A stretch of DNA of 64,000 nucleotides. Origin: Candidatus Zixiibacteriota bacterium. GTDB lineage: Bacteria > Zixibacteria > MSB-5A5 > GN15 > FEB-12. The notes beneath the pieces were generated by a model. It worked only from the letters and a program-made list of their open reading frames with translations, was not told the origin of the DNA and ran no database searches. The stretch is taken from the NCBI GenBank assembly GCA_034003725.1, contig JAVEYB010000002.1, forward strand, positions 78,568-142,567, read 5' to 3'. How positions within the stretch are numbered: the stretch's first letter is position 1; every line of letters begins with the position of its first letter. The translations under genes and the position numbers were made by a program. Below are positions 53,128-62,881 of the stretch, one piece after another.

Positions 53128-53293
53128 GGACGTTTCGGGCAACGGCAAAAGGCCGTCAAATCAACGTTTTTCGGCAATGCGACCTGCTTTTTAGTTGACA
53201 GTGGGGAGCCAGAGGCGGTTTTTCCGCACGTTAACGCTACAGAAGTCCAGTTGTAACCTATAACCTTCATACAGAAAGAGTGGGGGATAACCC

Positions 53294-53569
53294 ATGACGA
53301 AAGAAGATATGATCGCCCTGATGGCCGAGCAGTCGGGCATCAGCAAGAAGCAGGCAACTCAGGCACTTGAAGCCTTCATGGACGGGGTGACCAGCCAGTT
53401 GAAGAGCGGGCAGAAGGTCAGTTTTTCCGGATTCGGGACGTTTGCGGTATCGGCGCGTAAGGCGCGCACGGGCCGCAACCCGCAGACCGGGGCAACGATT
53501 GACATCCCGGCCATGCAGGTCCCGGTTTTCAAGGCAGGCAAGAACCTGAAAGACGCCGTGCGCAAGTAG
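53294..53569 (+). CDS. hup: HU-family DNA-binding protein
   Basis: A 91-aa nucleoid protein. The IHF/HU signature is intact: SGFGTFAVSARKARTGRNPQTG with the intercalating Pro in the arm, and VPVFKAGKNLKDAV at the C-terminus. It bends DNA and compacts the chromosome. It is a single-gene unit with AGAAAGAGTGGGGGA ahead of the start and a TTGACA element at 53195-53200, though no clear -10. A strong terminator follows. Confidence 0.96.
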   Translation: MTKEDMIALMAEQSGISKKQATQALEAFMDGVTSQLKSGQKVSFSGFGTFAVSARKARTGRNPQTGATIDIPAMQVPVFKAGKNLKDAVRK

Positions 53570-53588
53570 GGCGGGGTCTGGTATTGAC

Positions 53589-53622
53589 GAGGCAGGGGCT
53601 GGCCCCTGCCTCTCTTTTTTTT
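53589..53622 (+). terminator. Strong intrinsic terminator after hup
   Basis: A perfect 10-bp stem GAGGCAGGGG / CCCCTGCCTC with loop CTGG, followed by TCTTTTTTTT. It isolates hup from the ftsK operon. Confidence 0.97.
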
Positions 53623-53673
53623 CCGGGTTTTTAATTGCGTTTCGGGGGTGATTTCTCGACCATGTAAGGCCTT

Positions 53674-55989
53674 ATGGCACGGAAGTCCAAAAAGAGCGGG
53701 GCGCTGTCGCGCCGGAAAAAGCTGTTGGGGGGAATTCTGTTTCTGCTCAGCCTGCTCATTCTCGTTTCTTTGGTAACTCACAGGTCTATCGACGACGCAC
53801 GGATAGCGGGGGAGGTCGACAGCCATCTCAACCCGTTTGAGCTCCAGTACCGCAACCAGGGCGGTATGATGGGGGCGTACCTTGCGTTCCTGTTGACTAC
53901 ACTGCTGGGCTGGTTGAGTTATTTTGTGCCGCTTTCGATGCTCGTGCTGGCTCTCCGGCTGTTTTCTGCCGACCTGGCGGTTCGCCTGCAGGTTAATGGA
54001 TTCCTGCTTTTCGTGATTTCCCTGTGCACCTCGATGATTTACAACGTTCACCTCGTGACGGCCCGGACACTCTCTACTGAAGCTCCGACGGTAGGCGGGT
54101 ATGTCGGAGAAAAACTGACGGAGCTCTCGGTCAAAGTAGTGGGGGGGACGGGCTCGTATCTTGTTCTGGCCGGGGTAGTGCTGCTTCTCATCTGGATGTA
54201 CACGTCGATCACGCCTCTGCTCGCGGTTCGGATTCAGCTTCCGGGGGCGGGGACGTTTAAGGCGGTCGCAGGGGCTTTCGGACGCGCCGTATCGTGGGCA
54301 GGCTCGTTGATGCCAAGCCTGGGGAGGGAGGCCGACGGCACTGAGGACGATGGGGCAAAGGACGAAGAGAATGAAGGGCGCGCCGGACGCCGGGGGGCCG
54401 GTATCGATGATCTGGGGGCGGACAATTCGGAGTCTGTGGCAGAGCCGGCGATTGAAAGCGACCCGCCTGCGCCGCGCCGCACGACGCTGAAGAAGACGGC
54501 CGAGCAGGTGCAGGTGAAGTCGGTCAAGTACACGTATCCGGGCGAAGATTTACTTCAGGAGAATCCGGTAAAGTCTTTATCGGTCAATGCGGAAGAGACT
54601 ACGCTGACGGCTCGGATGCTGAAGGAGACGCTTGAGACGTTCGGCGTTGGCATTGAGGGAGAGATTGAGTCGTTTCCCGGGCCGGTTATCACCCGGTATG
54701 AGTTTAAGCCGGGGATTGGCATTAAAGTAAACCAGATCGTAAACCTATCCGATGACCTTGCGCTGGCGTTACGGGCCAAGCGGATTCGTATCGTGGCGCC
54801 GATTCCCGGGAAAGCCGCGGTCGGGGTGGAGATTCCCAACCGGTCACCCCAGTCGGTGTATCTTCGCGATATCATAGCGTCGGACCGATACCGAGATCCG
54901 AAGCTGATCCTGCCGTTGGCGCTGGGCAAGACGATTTCGGGAAAGCCATTTATCGCCGATTTGGCGAAGATGCCGCATCTGTTGATTGCGGGGGCGACGG
55001 GGTCGGGCAAGTCGGTTTGTATGAATGTGCTGATAACGTCGCTGATATATCGACTTCACCCGCTTCAGGTGCGCTTCATATTCATCGATCCCAAGATGCT
55101 GGAGCTGTCGGTGTACAGCGGCATACCGCACCTCGGGCGGCCGGTAGTGACCAAGCCCAACCAGGCGGAACGTGTGCTGACGGACCTGGTCCGGGAGATG
55201 GAAAGCCGTTACCGGCGGCTGGCGGAGGCATCGGTTCGCAATATCGAGGATTTCAACAAGAAGCAGAAGCAGCAGGAAGATAAGCTTCCGTACATTATCG
55301 TTTTTGTCGACGAGCTGGCGGATTTGATGATGGCGTCGACCTCGACGAAGACGGAGGTGCTGATCACACGCCTCGCGCAGATGGCGCGCGCGGTGGGGAT
55401 ACACCTGATACTGGCCACACAGCGGCCGTCGGTGGACGTCATTACCGGTCTTATCAAGGCGAATTTTCCTGCGCGAATCGCCTTCCAGGTGTCATCAAAG
55501 GTGGACAGCCGGACGATTATCGATGCAAACGGGGCGGAGAAGCTTCTTGGGTCGGGGGATATGCTGTATCTCGCGAGCGGGCAGCCGGAGACGCTGCGGG
55601 TCCACGGAGCGTGGATTTCGAGCGATGAGACCGAGCGGATCGTGGCATTCATCAGGGAGCAGGGGCTGGAGATGATGGCGTTGTCCGGGATCAGCCAGTC
55701 GACCTCGGAGTCGTCGGAGTCGGAGGTTGATCTTGGCGACCCGCTGTTCCGTGAGGCCTGTGAGGTCGTTGTCCGTCACAAGCAGGGTTCGGTTTCACTA
55801 CTGCAGCGCCGCCTTGGGATCGGGTACCAGCGGGCAGCGCGCCTGATCGATAAGCTGGAGCAGGCGGGAATCGTCTCCTCGTTTGACGGGTCCAAGGCCC
55901 GCGAGGTAGTCGTGGACAAGGCGTATGTCGACGCGCTGTTTGCGGGAAGCCCCACCGCTGTTTCATCCTCAGAGTCCGACAACAACTAA
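53674..55989 (+). CDS. ftsK: DNA translocase FtsK/SpoIIIE
   Basis: A 771-aa divisome motor that pumps DNA at the septum. Four membrane helices lie in residues 17-190, then a charged linker (about 215-270), then the RecA-type motor: Walker A GATGSGKSVCMN (about 440), Walker B IIVFVDELADL (about 541) and IHLILATQRPS. The winged-helix gamma domain (about 688-755, VSLLQRRLGIGYQRAARLI) reads polar sequences. The short linker is nearer SpoIIIE/SftA size than E. coli FtsK. It heads the cluster ftsK-lolA-rimO-slt-bamD-nadD-polA. Confidence 0.96.
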   Translation: MARKSKKSGALSRRKKLLGGILFLLSLLILVSLVTHRSIDDARIAGEVDSHLNPFELQYRNQGGMMGAYLAFLLTTLLGWLSYFVPLSMLVLALRLFSADLAVRLQVNGFLLFVISLCTSMIYNVHLVTARTLSTEAPTVGGYVGEKLTELSVKVVGGTGSYLVLAGVVLLLIWMYTSITPLLAVRIQLPGAGTFKAVAGAFGRAVSWAGSLMPSLGREADGTEDDGAKDEENEGRAGRRGAGIDDLGADNSESVAEPAIESDPPAPRRTTLKKTAEQVQVKSVKYTYPGEDLLQENPVKSLSVNAEETTLTARMLKETLETFGVGIEGEIESFPGPVITRYEFKPGIGIKVNQIVNLSDDLALALRAKRIRIVAPIPGKAAVGVEIPNRSPQSVYLRDIIASDRYRDPKLILPLALGKTISGKPFIADLAKMPHLLIAGATGSGKSVCMNVLITSLIYRLHPLQVRFIFIDPKMLELSVYSGIPHLGRPVVTKPNQAERVLTDLVREMESRYRRLAEASVRNIEDFNKKQKQQEDKLPYIIVFVDELADLMMASTSTKTEVLITRLAQMARAVGIHLILATQRPSVDVITGLIKANFPARIAFQVSSKVDSRTIIDANGAEKLLGSGDMLYLASGQPETLRVHGAWISSDETERIVAFIREQGLEMMALSGISQSTSESSESEVDLGDPLFREACEVVVRHKQGSVSLLQRRLGIGYQRAARLIDKLEQAGIVSSFDGSKAREVVVDKAYVDALFAGSPTAVSSSESDNN

Positions 55990-56012
55990 GCTGACGACGT
56001 GTATAAGCAGGT

Positions 56013-56636
56013 ATGAGCAAGACAGGTATCGCAAGGGGTGTGCATGCGTTGTGCGTGGTCGGTTGGACGGCGCTTGGGGCGCAGGCCGGGGACCGGTTTG
56101 ACTCGGCCAAGGAAGCGCTTGCGGCGGGATCCTGCACGCGCATCGAGTTTCTTTCCATCATAGAGTCGGACATTTTCGACCAGGTAGACACGGCGCGTGG
56201 GAGTGCTGATATCGCGCGCGACGGGCGGTATCGGATAGTGGTCGGCGACGATGAGTATTTGTCAACCGGCGACTCGTTGTACAGCTATTCGGTGCGGCAC
56301 CGGCAGGTCACGGTGGAGGCGCTGTCGGGCGGGGTAGACAGATCGACGGAGATATCCTTTGTTATCCGGCTTGACGATTTTTTCAAAACGGTTATTATTC
56401 ATCCGGATTCCGTCTACAGGCTGATTCGCACGTCGGTAGATGTTGTCGGGTTGCCCGATTCGCTGGTGTTGTTCATGCGGACGGACACGTCGGCGATTGA
56501 CCGGATCGAGTACCTCGATGTCAACGGGGAGTTGAATCGGATCGTATTTCTCAGTATCGTGCCGTCGCCGGAGTGTACTCCGGGGCGATTTGAGCCGGAT
56601 TTCCCGGATTCCGTGGACGTTATCAGACTCAATTAG
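56013..56636 (+). CDS. lolA: Outer-membrane lipoprotein carrier LolA-like protein
   Basis: A 207-aa periplasmic-type protein with a signal peptide (ending GAQA). The rest has the pattern of LolA beta-strands (GSADIARDGRYRIVVGDDEYL, LYSYSVRHRQVTVEAL). Sequence similarity is modest; support also comes from its place directly after ftsK, where lolA sits in many bacteria. LolA ferries lipoproteins from LolCDE to the outer membrane. Its stop is one base before the rimO start. Confidence 0.75.
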   Translation: MSKTGIARGVHALCVVGWTALGAQAGDRFDSAKEALAAGSCTRIEFLSIIESDIFDQVDTARGSADIARDGRYRIVVGDDEYLSTGDSLYSYSVRHRQVTVEALSGGVDRSTEISFVIRLDDFFKTVIIHPDSVYRLIRTSVDVVGLPDSLVLFMRTDTSAIDRIEYLDVNGELNRIVFLSIVPSPECTPGRFEPDFPDSVDVIRLN

Positions 56637-56637
56637 G

Positions 56638-57984
56638 ATGAAGTTTTTCGTACACAAACTCGGCTGTCCCAAAAACGATGTCGACGCGGACTATATCGCG
56701 GCTCGACTGATCGATGACGGGCACCAGCCGGTCGGCACGCCGGAGGAGGCGGATTCGGTGATCGTCAACACCTGCGGTTTTATCACGGCCGCGAAAGAGG
56801 AGTCGATCACGGAAATACTTCGGCTGGCTGAGCTCAAGAAAAGCGGGCGGGTGAGGCAGTTGCTGGCGGCCGGCTGTTTGACGCAGCGCTACGGCGACGA
56901 GATGCTCAAGGAGATGCCGGAACTGGACGGCGCGTTCGGACATGGAGCGCTCGACTCGATCGCGCGGGCGGTGGGCGGTGGCAACGGGCATCGACCGGAG
57001 CGCACGGTCAAGCTGGAAACGCGAAAGCTGGGCTACATCAGCTGGAAGCACCGGTTCATCGCCGACGCGTATCCGTACTCGTATCTCAAGATTTCCGACG
57101 GGTGCGACCGCGGTTGTACATACTGTGCGATTCCGGGGATGAGGGGGCGGTTTCGGAGCAGGCCGATACAGTCGATCCTCACCGAAGCCCGGTTTCTTGC
57201 GCAGAACGGGAAGAAGGAGCTGATCCTGGTATCGCAGGAAGCGACGTGTTACGGTTACGATTTGCCGGGGCGGCCGGGTATTGTTGACCTTTTGCGGGAG
57301 CTGGAACTGGTGGAGGGGATCGAGTGGATTCGTCTGATGTACTTGTATCCTGCGGCTCTCGATGATGCGCTTATTGACTACATGGCGGCGCCGAACAAAA
57401 CGCTCAACTATTTTGACCTTCCGCTTCAACACGTAAATACGGATATACTGACCGCCATGCGGCGCCGGGTGGAACGGACACACGTCGAGCACCTGATCGA
57501 TCGGATCCGAGCGACCAGCGACGACGCCGTAATACGGACCACGTTTATCGTGGGGTTTCCGGGGGAGACCGAGGCGCAGTTCGACGAGCTGTACGATTTT
57601 GTCGAGCGCTATCGGTTTGACCGCATGGGTGTTTTCCCGTATTCACCGGAGGAGGGTACGCCGGCGGAGCGTTTCGGACGGCAGGTATCAGAAGCGACGA
57701 AGGTCGAGAGAATGGACAGGCTGATGAATCTGCAGCGCGAGATCGCATTCGAGATAAATAACTCCTTGATAGGGCAGAGTCGGTCGGTTATCATTGACAC
57801 CGTGAGGGCCGACGGTCGTGGAATCGGGCGAACAACCGGCGACTGTCCGGAAATCGACCAGGAGGTTTTCGTGAGCGGCGAGGGGCTGGAGGCGGGCCGT
57901 ATACGCACGGTGGTCGTCGACGCCGTTGACGGGTACGATCTGGTGGGCCATGCAGTGAGAGACGAGGGTCATGATTCAGTTTGA
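56638..57984 (+). CDS. rimO: Ribosomal protein S12 methylthiotransferase RimO
   Basis: A 448-aa radical-SAM methylthiotransferase acting on an aspartate of ribosomal protein S12. The N-terminal UPF0004 domain has the first cluster cysteines (LGCPKND, NTCGF, AAGCLTQRY). The radical SAM motif CxxxCxxC is CDRGCTYC (about 156-163), and a TRAM domain lies at the end (about 380-440). SISWKH-type and PLQHVN blocks separate RimO from MiaB. ATG 56638 follows GG in the previous stop; it overlaps the transglycosylase gene by 14 bases. Confidence 0.94.
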   Translation: MKFFVHKLGCPKNDVDADYIAARLIDDGHQPVGTPEEADSVIVNTCGFITAAKEESITEILRLAELKKSGRVRQLLAAGCLTQRYGDEMLKEMPELDGAFGHGALDSIARAVGGGNGHRPERTVKLETRKLGYISWKHRFIADAYPYSYLKISDGCDRGCTYCAIPGMRGRFRSRPIQSILTEARFLAQNGKKELILVSQEATCYGYDLPGRPGIVDLLRELELVEGIEWIRLMYLYPAALDDALIDYMAAPNKTLNYFDLPLQHVNTDILTAMRRRVERTHVEHLIDRIRATSDDAVIRTTFIVGFPGETEAQFDELYDFVERYRFDRMGVFPYSPEEGTPAERFGRQVSEATKVERMDRLMNLQREIAFEINNSLIGQSRSVIIDTVRADGRGIGRTTGDCPEIDQEVFVSGEGLEAGRIRTVVVDAVDGYDLVGHAVRDEGHDSV

Positions 57985-58615
57985 GAAGCTGGGGATCTTT
58001 TTGTCACGGCCGATCGCGTTTCTTCTGGTCGTGATCTATCTCGTGCAGTCCGGGCTGCTCGTTTACATGGTGATGGAGAAGTTCGAGCTCGAGCGGCAGA
58101 TTCGGGAACAGCAATCCCGCATAAACGAACTGCAGGAGAAGCTCCAGATATTCAAGGCGATCGACGACTTCCAGATCGGTTTCACCGAGGACGAGGTGCG
58201 GCGGCTGACGAATGTGATTTACAGTGAGAGCGACAGGTATGATTATGATCCGATGTTTATCGTGGCGATCATACTGACGGAGTCGTCGTTCCGCAAGGGG
58301 CAGCGGTCACCGGTGGGGGCCAGCGGGCTGATGCAGGTGATGCCGTTTGTCGGCGAGGAACTGGCCGGCCGCACGGGCATAGAGTGGCAGGGGGAAGCAA
58401 CGCTGTTCCAACCGGAGACCAACATCAAGGTGGGGACCCAGCATTTATTCGAGCAGATTCTGAAATTCGGCAACATCCGGGATGCGCTGGTCGCGTACAA
58501 CATGGGCGAGACCCGGGTGCGCAGTATCCTGAGACAGAACCGACCGTTGCCGAAGACGTATTTGAACAAGGTTCTGGAGACGTACAAAATGCTCAAGGAG
58601 AACTACGCCGCGTGA
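57971..58615 (+). CDS. Membrane-anchored lytic transglycosylase (SLT domain)
   Basis: A 214-aa protein with an N-terminal membrane anchor (about 12-33), a coiled coil (36-60) and the SLT fold: catalytic Glu about 102 in ILTESSF, GASGLMQVMP, and LVAYNMGETRV. It cleaves glycan strands of peptidoglycan, leaving anhydromuramyl ends. The short single-domain form resembles MltE-like or Slt-domain anchors. It overlaps bamD by 4 bases. Confidence 0.92.
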   Translation: MIQFEKLGIFLSRPIAFLLVVIYLVQSGLLVYMVMEKFELERQIREQQSRINELQEKLQIFKAIDDFQIGFTEDEVRRLTNVIYSESDRYDYDPMFIVAIILTESSFRKGQRSPVGASGLMQVMPFVGEELAGRTGIEWQGEATLFQPETNIKVGTQHLFEQILKFGNIRDALVAYNMGETRVRSILRQNRPLPKTYLNKVLETYKMLKENYAA

Positions 58616-59541
58616 GACACCGTGCCCTGGTTTTGTTCACACTCTTGCTGCTGACGGTATCGATTGTGGTGATTACCGGGTGCGGCGGGCGGAAGTCACT
58701 GACGAACCTGTCGGTGCGCGAATTGTATGCCGAAGGATTGGAGCGCTACAACGGGGGCAAGTATCTTTACGCGATCGAGTACTTCCAGGCGATAGTATTC
58801 AATTTCCCCGGCGAGTCGGTAGTCGACACGGCGCAGTACTATCTGGCCTTATCATATCTGGGCAACAAGGACTACAAGCTGGCATCGGTGGAGTTCAACC
58901 GGCTTATTCAGAACTATCCGCTTTCGGTGTATGCGACGCACGCGCAGTTTATGACGGCGGTTTGTTTGTATGAGTCGGCGCCGGACCATCACGGTCTGGA
59001 CCAGACGGACCGGAAAGAGGCGGTCAAGCAGATGGAGGATTTCATTGTTGACCATCCGGAATCCGAGCTTGTGCCGCAGGTACAAGAGTACATCCGCGAG
59101 GGGCGAAACACGCTGGCGAACAAACTCTATTCGGCAGCGGTGTTGTACTATCGGATACGGGCGCTGGACGCTGCCAAGATCTACTTTCAGCAGGTGGTCG
59201 ATGACTATACCGACACGGAATATGGGCCGCGCGCGGTGTTTTATATCGCCAAATGCGATTACGAGCGAAAGAATTTTTCATCGGCGAAGCTGGGCTTCGA
59301 GAATTTTGTCGCGGTGTTCCCCGATCACGAGCTGGCGTCGGAGGCCCGTCCGCTGGTAGCTACCGCTGCGTTTCGCGACGCGGAGCAGGCGTTCGACAAG
59401 GGTGATCAGGCGTCGGCTGCCGCGAAGCTTCGCGCCTTCATCGAGGCGTTTCCCGGCGACGAGCGAGTCGAGAAAGCGCAGCGGTATCTCGAGCAGCTGC
59501 CCGCCGGCGAACCTGCACTGCACTCTCATGAGCAGTCCTGA
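58612..59541 (+). CDS. bamD: BamD-like outer-membrane assembly lipoprotein with TPR repeats
   Basis: GTG 58612 overlaps the previous stop. The 309-aa lipoprotein has lipobox ITGC with Cys24 and five or six TPR units. The first four, LYAEGLERYNGGKYLYAIEY to about residue 160, match BamD/YfiO, including DKDYKLASVEFNRLIQNYP-like spacing. The C-terminal extension (residues 170-300) adds more TPR units than E. coli BamD (245 aa). It would work with BamA in barrel insertion. bamA is not in the window. It overlaps nadD by 14 bases. Confidence 0.85.
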   Translation: MRHRALVLFTLLLLTVSIVVITGCGGRKSLTNLSVRELYAEGLERYNGGKYLYAIEYFQAIVFNFPGESVVDTAQYYLALSYLGNKDYKLASVEFNRLIQNYPLSVYATHAQFMTAVCLYESAPDHHGLDQTDRKEAVKQMEDFIVDHPESELVPQVQEYIREGRNTLANKLYSAAVLYYRIRALDAAKIYFQQVVDDYTDTEYGPRAVFYIAKCDYERKNFSSAKLGFENFVAVFPDHELASEARPLVATAAFRDAEQAFDKGDQASAAAKLRAFIEAFPGDERVEKAQRYLEQLPAGEPALHSHEQS

Positions 59542-60139
59542 TCTGCGCGGTGCGTGGGGCATTTTCGGGGGGCGATTCGATCCTATCCACAACGGTCACC
59601 TTGCACTGGCAGCCGATCTTCGACGGCTGAAGAATCTCGATGGGATCATGCTGGTGCCGTCGTATCGGCCGCCGCACAAGCCACAGCTTTGTGAGGCGTC
59701 GTATGACGATCGTGTGACGATGATGGGCCTTGCGACAGGCGGTGATCCATCGTTTATTGTAAGTGATATCGAGCGGGAGCTTGATGGTCCCGGTTACTCG
59801 TTGTATGTGGTGCGCGAACTGAAGCGACGCAATCCGCGGGTCGACTTCTCGTTCCTAATCGGCGCCGACAATATTCATGATTTTCGCAACTGGTTCAGGC
59901 CTGAGGAGTTGGCGCGCGAGGTGCGCATCGTAGCTGGCGCGCGCCCCGGGTATACGATGGATGAATCCGCGATCGGAGTAGACGCCGAAGTGGAACTGGT
60001 GTCGACGGCGGAAGTTGCGGTATCGGGGAGCGAGATCCGGGCGCTGGTCAAGGCCGGCGCGGGACCGGATCGGTTGAAAGGCCTGGTTCCGGACGCGGTC
60101 GCCGCATTCATTTTCGAACGAAGGCTGTACATGTCATGA
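59528..60139 (+). CDS. nadD: Nicotinate-nucleotide adenylyltransferase
   Basis: A 203-aa nucleotidyltransferase of NAD biosynthesis. The HxGH motif is GGRFDPIHNGHL, followed by PSYRPPHK, LIGADN (substrate contact) and the closing VSGSEIRALV, the ISxxxxR-type phosphate site. It overlaps polA by 4 bases (ATGA). Confidence 0.95.
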   Translation: MSSPDLRGAWGIFGGRFDPIHNGHLALAADLRRLKNLDGIMLVPSYRPPHKPQLCEASYDDRVTMMGLATGGDPSFIVSDIERELDGPGYSLYVVRELKRRNPRVDFSFLIGADNIHDFRNWFRPEELAREVRIVAGARPGYTMDESAIGVDAEVELVSTAEVAVSGSEIRALVKAGAGPDRLKGLVPDAVAAFIFERRLYMS

Positions 60140-62853
60140 ACCTCTCGGGGAAAACGCTCTACCTTATCGACGGCTCCGCCGTGTTCTACCGGGCGTACTT
60201 CGCGTTTATCAGGAATCCGCTGATCAATTCGAAAGGAGAGAACACGTCGGCGACGTTCGGTTTCGTGAACTCGGTCTTCAAGATTCTTCGCGAAGAGAAG
60301 CCGGACTACGTTGCAGTTGTGTTCGACACCAAGGAACCGACGTTTCGTCATGAGCGATATCCGGAATACAAATCGACGCGCGCGAAAATGCCGGATGAAC
60401 TGGTGGACCAGCTTCCGCGCATACACCAGGCTGTCGCGGCATTGAATATCGCATCATACCTGCTCGACGGATATGAGGCCGATGACATTATCGGGACGAT
60501 TGCGAAGGATGCCGAGAAGAAGGGGATGCATGTCTGGTGTGTCACCGGTGACAAGGATTACTTTCAGCTCGTAACCGACGCGGTGCGAATCTACAATCCG
60601 CGGAAAGCAGCTGAGGCCGCCGAGTTGTACGGACCGGAGGAGGTTAAAGAGAAGTTCGGAGTTGCGCCGGACCTGGTGATCGACAAACTGGCCTTGATGG
60701 GGGACAGTTCAGACAATGTGCCGGGCGTACCGGGAGTCGGTCCTAAGACGGCTGACGCATTGCTCGAGCAGTTCGGATCATTGGATGGGGTCCTTGCGGG
60801 GGTGGACAAGATCAAGGCGAAAGGGGTGCGAGAGAAGATTGCCGCGAATGAGGAACTGGCCCGTTTATCTCGTGAGCTGGTGACGATCAAGACCGACGCT
60901 CCGATCGGGTTCGAGTACGACGACATGAAAGCGCGCGGCGCCGACTTCGAAGCGTGTAAGAAGTTATTTGTCGAACTCGAATTCACCAGTATCGTCAAGG
61001 AGCTGTTCCCGTCGTCCGATGCGGGTGTGCGCACGGAGCCGGTCGGTCCGACGCAGGCATACGTGGCGGTGACGTCGATTGGCCGGTTGCGGGAGGTGGT
61101 ATCGGCGCTGAGCGAGCGCAAGGAGATAGCGGTCGATACGGAAACGACGTCGCTGGATCCGTTTTCGGCCGGGCTGGTTGGTGTTTCGCTGTGTGGCAAA
61201 GCCGGCGAGGCGTATTACGTGCCATTACGGCACACGGCGGAAGGGTCGGACAACGTGCCGTACGACGAGGCGATGGCGGTGCTTCGAGAGTTGCTCGAAA
61301 ACCCCAAGGTTCAGAAGTTCGGCCAGAATATCAAATATGACTATGAGGTTCTCCGCGAGCACGGCGTCACAATCTCGCCGGTGTCGTTTGACACCATGCT
61401 GGCGTCATACGTGCTCAATCCGACGGCGCGGCAGCATGGGCTGGACTTTCTAGCGCTCCAGCATTTCAACTACCAGATGCAGCCGATCACTGATTTGATC
61501 GGGACAGGGAAGTCGCAGAAGTCGTTTGCCACGGTGCCGGTTGAGAAGGCCGCTTTTTACGCGGCTGAGGATGCGGATTATACGTATCGGCTGCGCGGCG
61601 TACTGGCTCCGAAGATAGAGGAGCTGGACGTTCAGAGGCTGTACTATACGATTGAGTTGCCGCTTATACCCGTGCTGGCCGACATGGAGCGCGCAGGTAT
61701 CAAGGTTGACCGGGAGTTTCTCGGCGAGCTGTCGCGCGAGATGGATGGCAAGCTCGAGACGATCAAAAAGGATATCTATCGAATTGCGGGCGGGCCGTTC
61801 AATATCAATTCGACGCAGCAGCTGTCTCACATTCTGTTTGAGAAGCTGAATCTTCCGAAGAAAGGGAAGACCGCCAAGAAGACGGGATATTCGACCGACG
61901 TGAGAGTGCTCGAAGAGTTGGCGCATCTGCACGAATTTCCGAAGTTGATTCTTGATTATCGCCAGTTGACGAAGTTGAAGAACACCTATATCGACGCTCT
62001 TCCGAAGCTCATATCCGAGAAGACCGGGCGGGTGCATACGTCGTTTAACCAGACGATCGCGGCGACCGGCCGATTGTCATCGACCGATCCGAACCTGCAG
62101 AATATTCCGATCCGGACGGATGAGGGGCGGGAGATCCGTCGGGCGTTCGTACCGCGCGATGGTGATCACGTGTTGCTATCGGCGGACTATTCGCAGGTGG
62201 AGTTGCGCATTCTCGCTCATTACTCCGGGGATGAGGGGCTTATTGCCGCGTTCCGGGCCGGCGAGGATATTCATATGCGCACGGCGGCGGAGGTTTTTGG
62301 AGTGCCGTTTGAGTCGGTGACGTCGCAGATGCGGCGTGTAGCCAAGACCGCGAATTTTGCGGTGATTTACGGGGTGACGGCGTACGGTCTCAGCCAGCAG
62401 ACCGATATGGGAGTGGACGAGGCAAAGCGGTTTATCGACACGTATTTCAAGCGATATCCGGGTATTGCCGACTACATGGAATCTACCCGGGAGTTCGCCC
62501 GCAAGAACGGCTACGTGACGACCCTGTATAATCGGCGGCGGTATGTCGCAGATATCAATGACAAGAAGCCGGCGGTCCGCCAGTTTGCCGAGCGCGTGGC
62601 GATTAATACACCGATACAGGGAACGGCGGCGGACATAATCAAGATCGCGATGCTGAAAATCTTTGAAAAAACGGCCGGCATGAAGTCCAAAATGGTATTA
62701 CAGGTGCACGACGAACTCGTTTTCGACGTCCATAGAAGTGAGCTGGACGAGGTAACGAAGATCGTCCGGGCCGGTATGGAAAAGGCAGCGAAGTTGAAGG
62801 TCCCGCTGGTGGCCGATATCGGGATCGGTGAGAACTGGCTGGACTGCAAGTAA
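60136..62853 (+). CDS. polA: DNA polymerase I
   Basis: A 905-aa three-domain enzyme. The 5'-3' exonuclease (1-290) keeps the acidic metal cluster (YEADDIIGT, TGDKDYFQL, MGDSSDNVPGV). The 3'-5' proofreading domain (about 310-500) retains DTE in AVDTETTSLD and the second Asp. The polymerase domain has motif A DYSQVELRILA (about 684), O-helix RxxxKxxxF in RRVAKTANFAVIYG and motif C VHDELVFD (about 857). Proofreading appears intact, unlike in Thermus. It closes the operon that begins with ftsK. Confidence 0.97.
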   Translation: MNLSGKTLYLIDGSAVFYRAYFAFIRNPLINSKGENTSATFGFVNSVFKILREEKPDYVAVVFDTKEPTFRHERYPEYKSTRAKMPDELVDQLPRIHQAVAALNIASYLLDGYEADDIIGTIAKDAEKKGMHVWCVTGDKDYFQLVTDAVRIYNPRKAAEAAELYGPEEVKEKFGVAPDLVIDKLALMGDSSDNVPGVPGVGPKTADALLEQFGSLDGVLAGVDKIKAKGVREKIAANEELARLSRELVTIKTDAPIGFEYDDMKARGADFEACKKLFVELEFTSIVKELFPSSDAGVRTEPVGPTQAYVAVTSIGRLREVVSALSERKEIAVDTETTSLDPFSAGLVGVSLCGKAGEAYYVPLRHTAEGSDNVPYDEAMAVLRELLENPKVQKFGQNIKYDYEVLREHGVTISPVSFDTMLASYVLNPTARQHGLDFLALQHFNYQMQPITDLIGTGKSQKSFATVPVEKAAFYAAEDADYTYRLRGVLAPKIEELDVQRLYYTIELPLIPVLADMERAGIKVDREFLGELSREMDGKLETIKKDIYRIAGGPFNINSTQQLSHILFEKLNLPKKGKTAKKTGYSTDVRVLEELAHLHEFPKLILDYRQLTKLKNTYIDALPKLISEKTGRVHTSFNQTIAATGRLSSTDPNLQNIPIRTDEGREIRRAFVPRDGDHVLLSADYSQVELRILAHYSGDEGLIAAFRAGEDIHMRTAAEVFGVPFESVTSQMRRVAKTANFAVIYGVTAYGLSQQTDMGVDEAKRFIDTYFKRYPGIADYMESTREFARKNGYVTTLYNRRRYVADINDKKPAVRQFAERVAINTPIQGTAADIIKIAMLKIFEKTAGMKSKMVLQVHDELVFDVHRSELDEVTKIVRAGMEKAAKLKVPLVADIGIGENWLDCK

Positions 62854-62881
62854 CGGGACACATAGCCCCGGGGAGGTATTT

